Shown in pieces: positions 62,582-64,000 of a stretch of DNA of 64,000 nucleotides (the first letter of the stretch is position 1; each line of letters starts with the position of its first letter). The DNA is from Phytohabitans suffuscus (lineage in GTDB: Bacteria > Actinomycetota > Actinomycetes > Mycobacteriales > Micromonosporaceae). The notes under the pieces were generated by a model that searched no databases, was not told where the DNA came from, and worked only from the letters and a program-made list of their open reading frames with translations. The stretch is from contig NZ_AP022871.1 of the NCBI RefSeq assembly GCF_011764565.1, forward strand, positions 8,618,320 to 8,682,319, written 5' to 3'. Made by a program: the position numbers and the translations under genes.

Positions 62582-62677
62582 GCCGCCCCTCCTTGATCAC
62601 CCAGCCCTCGGAAGCACTTTAGCCGCGCGCGCAAATACTGGACCTGAAGGGCGCTTGAGGTCATAGGGTCCATGCTC

Positions 62678-64000
62678 ATGGGCACCATCAACGGGGACCG
62701 CCGGACGTTCTTCCAGCTGCTGGTCAGCACGCTGCTGGTGTCGGTGACCAACTTCACCGTCTGGTTCGCGATCACCTTCTACGTCTACCTGCAGACCCGC
62801 TCGGTCTTCGCCACCGGCGTGATCTCCGGCATCTTCCTCGCGCTGACCGCGTCCACCGGCATCTGGTTCGGCAGCCTCGTCGACCACTACCGCAAGAAGA
62901 CCATGATGCAGGTGTCGACCGTGGCGTCGTTGCTGCTGTACGTGGCGGCGTTCGCGGTCTACCAGGTCACGCCGAAGGACCGGTTCACCGACCCGGCGAG
63001 CGTCCCGCTGTGGACACTCGTGCTGCTGCTCATGTTCGGCGTGATCGCCGGCAACATCCGCACCATCGCGCTGCCGACACTGGTCACCGCGCTGATCGAG
63101 GAGGAGAGCCGGGGCCGCGCGAACGGCCTGGTCGGCACCACCAGCGGCGTGACGTTCCTGGTCACGTCGGTGATCAGCGGCGTGCTGGTGGCGGTCGGCG
63201 ACATGTTCTGGGTGCTGGTGCTCGCGCTCGTCGTGCTCACCGTCGCGATCGGCCACCTCTTCCTGGTGCCGGTGCGCGAGGTCCTGGTACCGGTGCGCGA
63301 GGTCCTGGTACCGGTGCGCGAGCCCGCCGGGCCGGCGCCCTCGCCCGAGCGGAGCCGCAAGGTCGACCTGCGCGGCACGGTGGGGGTGGTCCGCGGCGTG
63401 CCCGGACTGATGGCGCTGATCGTGTTCTCCGCGTTCAACAACCTGCTCGGCGGCGTCTTCATGGCGCTGATGGACGCGTACGGGCTGTCGCTGGTCTCGG
63501 TGCAGGCGTGGGGCCTGCTGTGGGGCGTGCTGAGCACCGGCTTCATCGTGGGCGGCCTGCTCGTGGCCCGTACCGGTGTGGGCGCCAACCCGGTCCGCCT
63601 GCTGCTGGCCGTCAACCTGCTGCTGTGGACGGTCACGCTGCTGTTCCCGGTCCGCTCGTCGATCGTGCTGCTGACCGCCGGCATGTACCTGTACATGCTG
63701 TTCGTCCCGTACGCCGAGGCCGCCGAGCAGACGGTCCTGCAGAAGGTCGTGCCGTACCAGCGCCAGGGCCGGGTGTTCGGCTTCGCGCAGAGCGTCGAGC
63801 AGGCCGCCTCGCCGCTGACCGCGTTCCTCATCTCGCCGGTCGCCCAGTTCGTGTTCATCCCGTTCATGACCGACGGCGCCGGCGCACGCGCGGTCGGCGG
63901 CTGGTTCGGCACCGGCGCCGACCGCGGGCTGGCCCTGGTCTTCATGCTGACCGGCGCGATCGGCATCGTGGCGACGGCGGTCGCGCTGCGCAGCCGCCCG
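62678..64000 (+). CDS. MFS transporter (3' end beyond window)
   Basis: About 441 residues visible, open to the window edge, with at least 11 membrane helices. The start is ATG 62678 (MGTINGDRRTFFQLLVSTLL) or ATG 62672. GSLVDHYRKKTMM is motif A between helices 2 and 3. This type (MFS_3-like, with EEESRGRANGLVGTTSGVTF and KVVPYQRQGRVFGFAQSVEQ) includes macrolide-type exporters; substrate not known. The central loop has three copies of VPVREVL encoded by a 21-bp tandem repeat (63266-63322). CTTGAGGTCATAGGGTC upstream may hold the promoter. Confidence 0.88.
   Translation, partial: MGTINGDRRTFFQLLVSTLLVSVTNFTVWFAITFYVYLQTRSVFATGVISGIFLALTASTGIWFGSLVDHYRKKTMMQVSTVASLLLYVAAFAVYQVTPKDRFTDPASVPLWTLVLLLMFGVIAGNIRTIALPTLVTALIEEESRGRANGLVGTTSGVTFLVTSVISGVLVAVGDMFWVLVLALVVLTVAIGHLFLVPVREVLVPVREVLVPVREPAGPAPSPERSRKVDLRGTVGVVRGVPGLMALIVFSAFNNLLGGVFMALMDAYGLSLVSVQAWGLLWGVLSTGFIVGGLLVARTGVGANPVRLLLAVNLLLWTVTLLFPVRSSIVLLTAGMYLYMLFVPYAEAAEQTVLQKVVPYQRQGRVFGFAQSVEQAASPLTAFLISPVAQFVFIPFMTDGAGARAVGGWFGTGADRGLALVFMLTGAIGIVATAVALRSRP
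63266..63322 (+). repeat. 21-bp in-frame tandem repeat (VPVREVL) in the MFS gene
   Basis: Units at 63266, 63287 and 63308 (last partial) of GTACCGGTGCGCGAGGTCCTG; lengthens the loop between helices 6 and 7. Confidence 0.85.

Overview
The window is very high-GC DNA with dense, often overlapping genes, many GTG starts, AfsR/SARP and LuxR-type regulators, CBM2-tagged secreted enzymes and a DUF222/HNH protein. This fits a filamentous actinomycete, most likely of the Micromonosporaceae; no rRNA, tRNA or phylogenetic marker is present to place it more finely. I see no prophage, integrase, transposase or CRISPR array.

Layout. 1-7430 (minus): a sulfur-type operon of a short cysteine-containing leader peptide, an LLM flavin monooxygenase, a complete peptide/nickel-type ABC importer (SBP, two permeases, two ATPases) and a second LLM monooxygenase cut by the window edge. 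A LysR regulator and a cupin protein run divergently. 9390-11428: MFS exporter and divergent MarR regulator sharing an operator. 11.4-15.8 kb: small hypotheticals, a LigD-type DNA ligase, an RsbW-like ATPase, a lipoprotein, an MDR dehydrogenase. 15.9-20.5 kb: secreted PQQ beta-propeller with CBM2, LemA and a DUF2207 protein. 20.8-23.7 kb: six-cysteine secreted protein + LuxR regulator cassette, CapA-like lipoprotein. 24-36.8 kb: coiled-coil membrane protein, MASE1-GAF-SpoIIE-HATPase phosphatase, ArsR-phosphatase fusion with ChrA transporter, a giant zinc-ribbon membrane protein, SDR + TetR with palindromic operators, small enzymes. 36.8-38.4 kb: gene-free, repeat-rich. 38.4-46 kb: AfsR-type regulator, AbfB-like protein, SoxR-antiporter pair, DyP peroxidase + encapsulin nanocompartment. 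46.6-52 kb: YdeP-type molybdopterin oxidoreductase, beta-helix protein, acyltransferase. 53-55.4 kb: second LuxR + six-cysteine cassette with a BTAD regulator. 55.6-64 kb: flippase-like protein, CBM2-GH12 glucanase, DUF4184 protein, DUF222/HNH protein between two repeat copies, quinone oxidoreductase, MFS protein cut by the edge.

Three things stand out. (1) The DyP peroxidase beside the encapsulin shell gene ends in seven tandem 11-residue degenerate copies of an encapsulin cargo-loading peptide, plus an eighth that comes into frame if one C is restored. (2) A secreted protein with six conserved cysteines (ending in CxxC plus one residue) occurs twice, each time overlapping a paralogous LuxR-type regulator; I do not recognise this system. 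(3) A 48-bp palindromic element with GATCGTGGTA/TACCACGATC ends is scattered through the intergenic regions, with eight full-length copies, one of which is a perfect 48-nt palindrome.

Caution for gene models: ten genes are interrupted by single-base deficits, mostly in short G or C runs (14 sites in total). Every one is repaired by adding one base, and each repaired length is a whole number of codons. This looks like homopolymer undercalling in the assembly rather than true gene decay, so I report these as frameshifted CDS.
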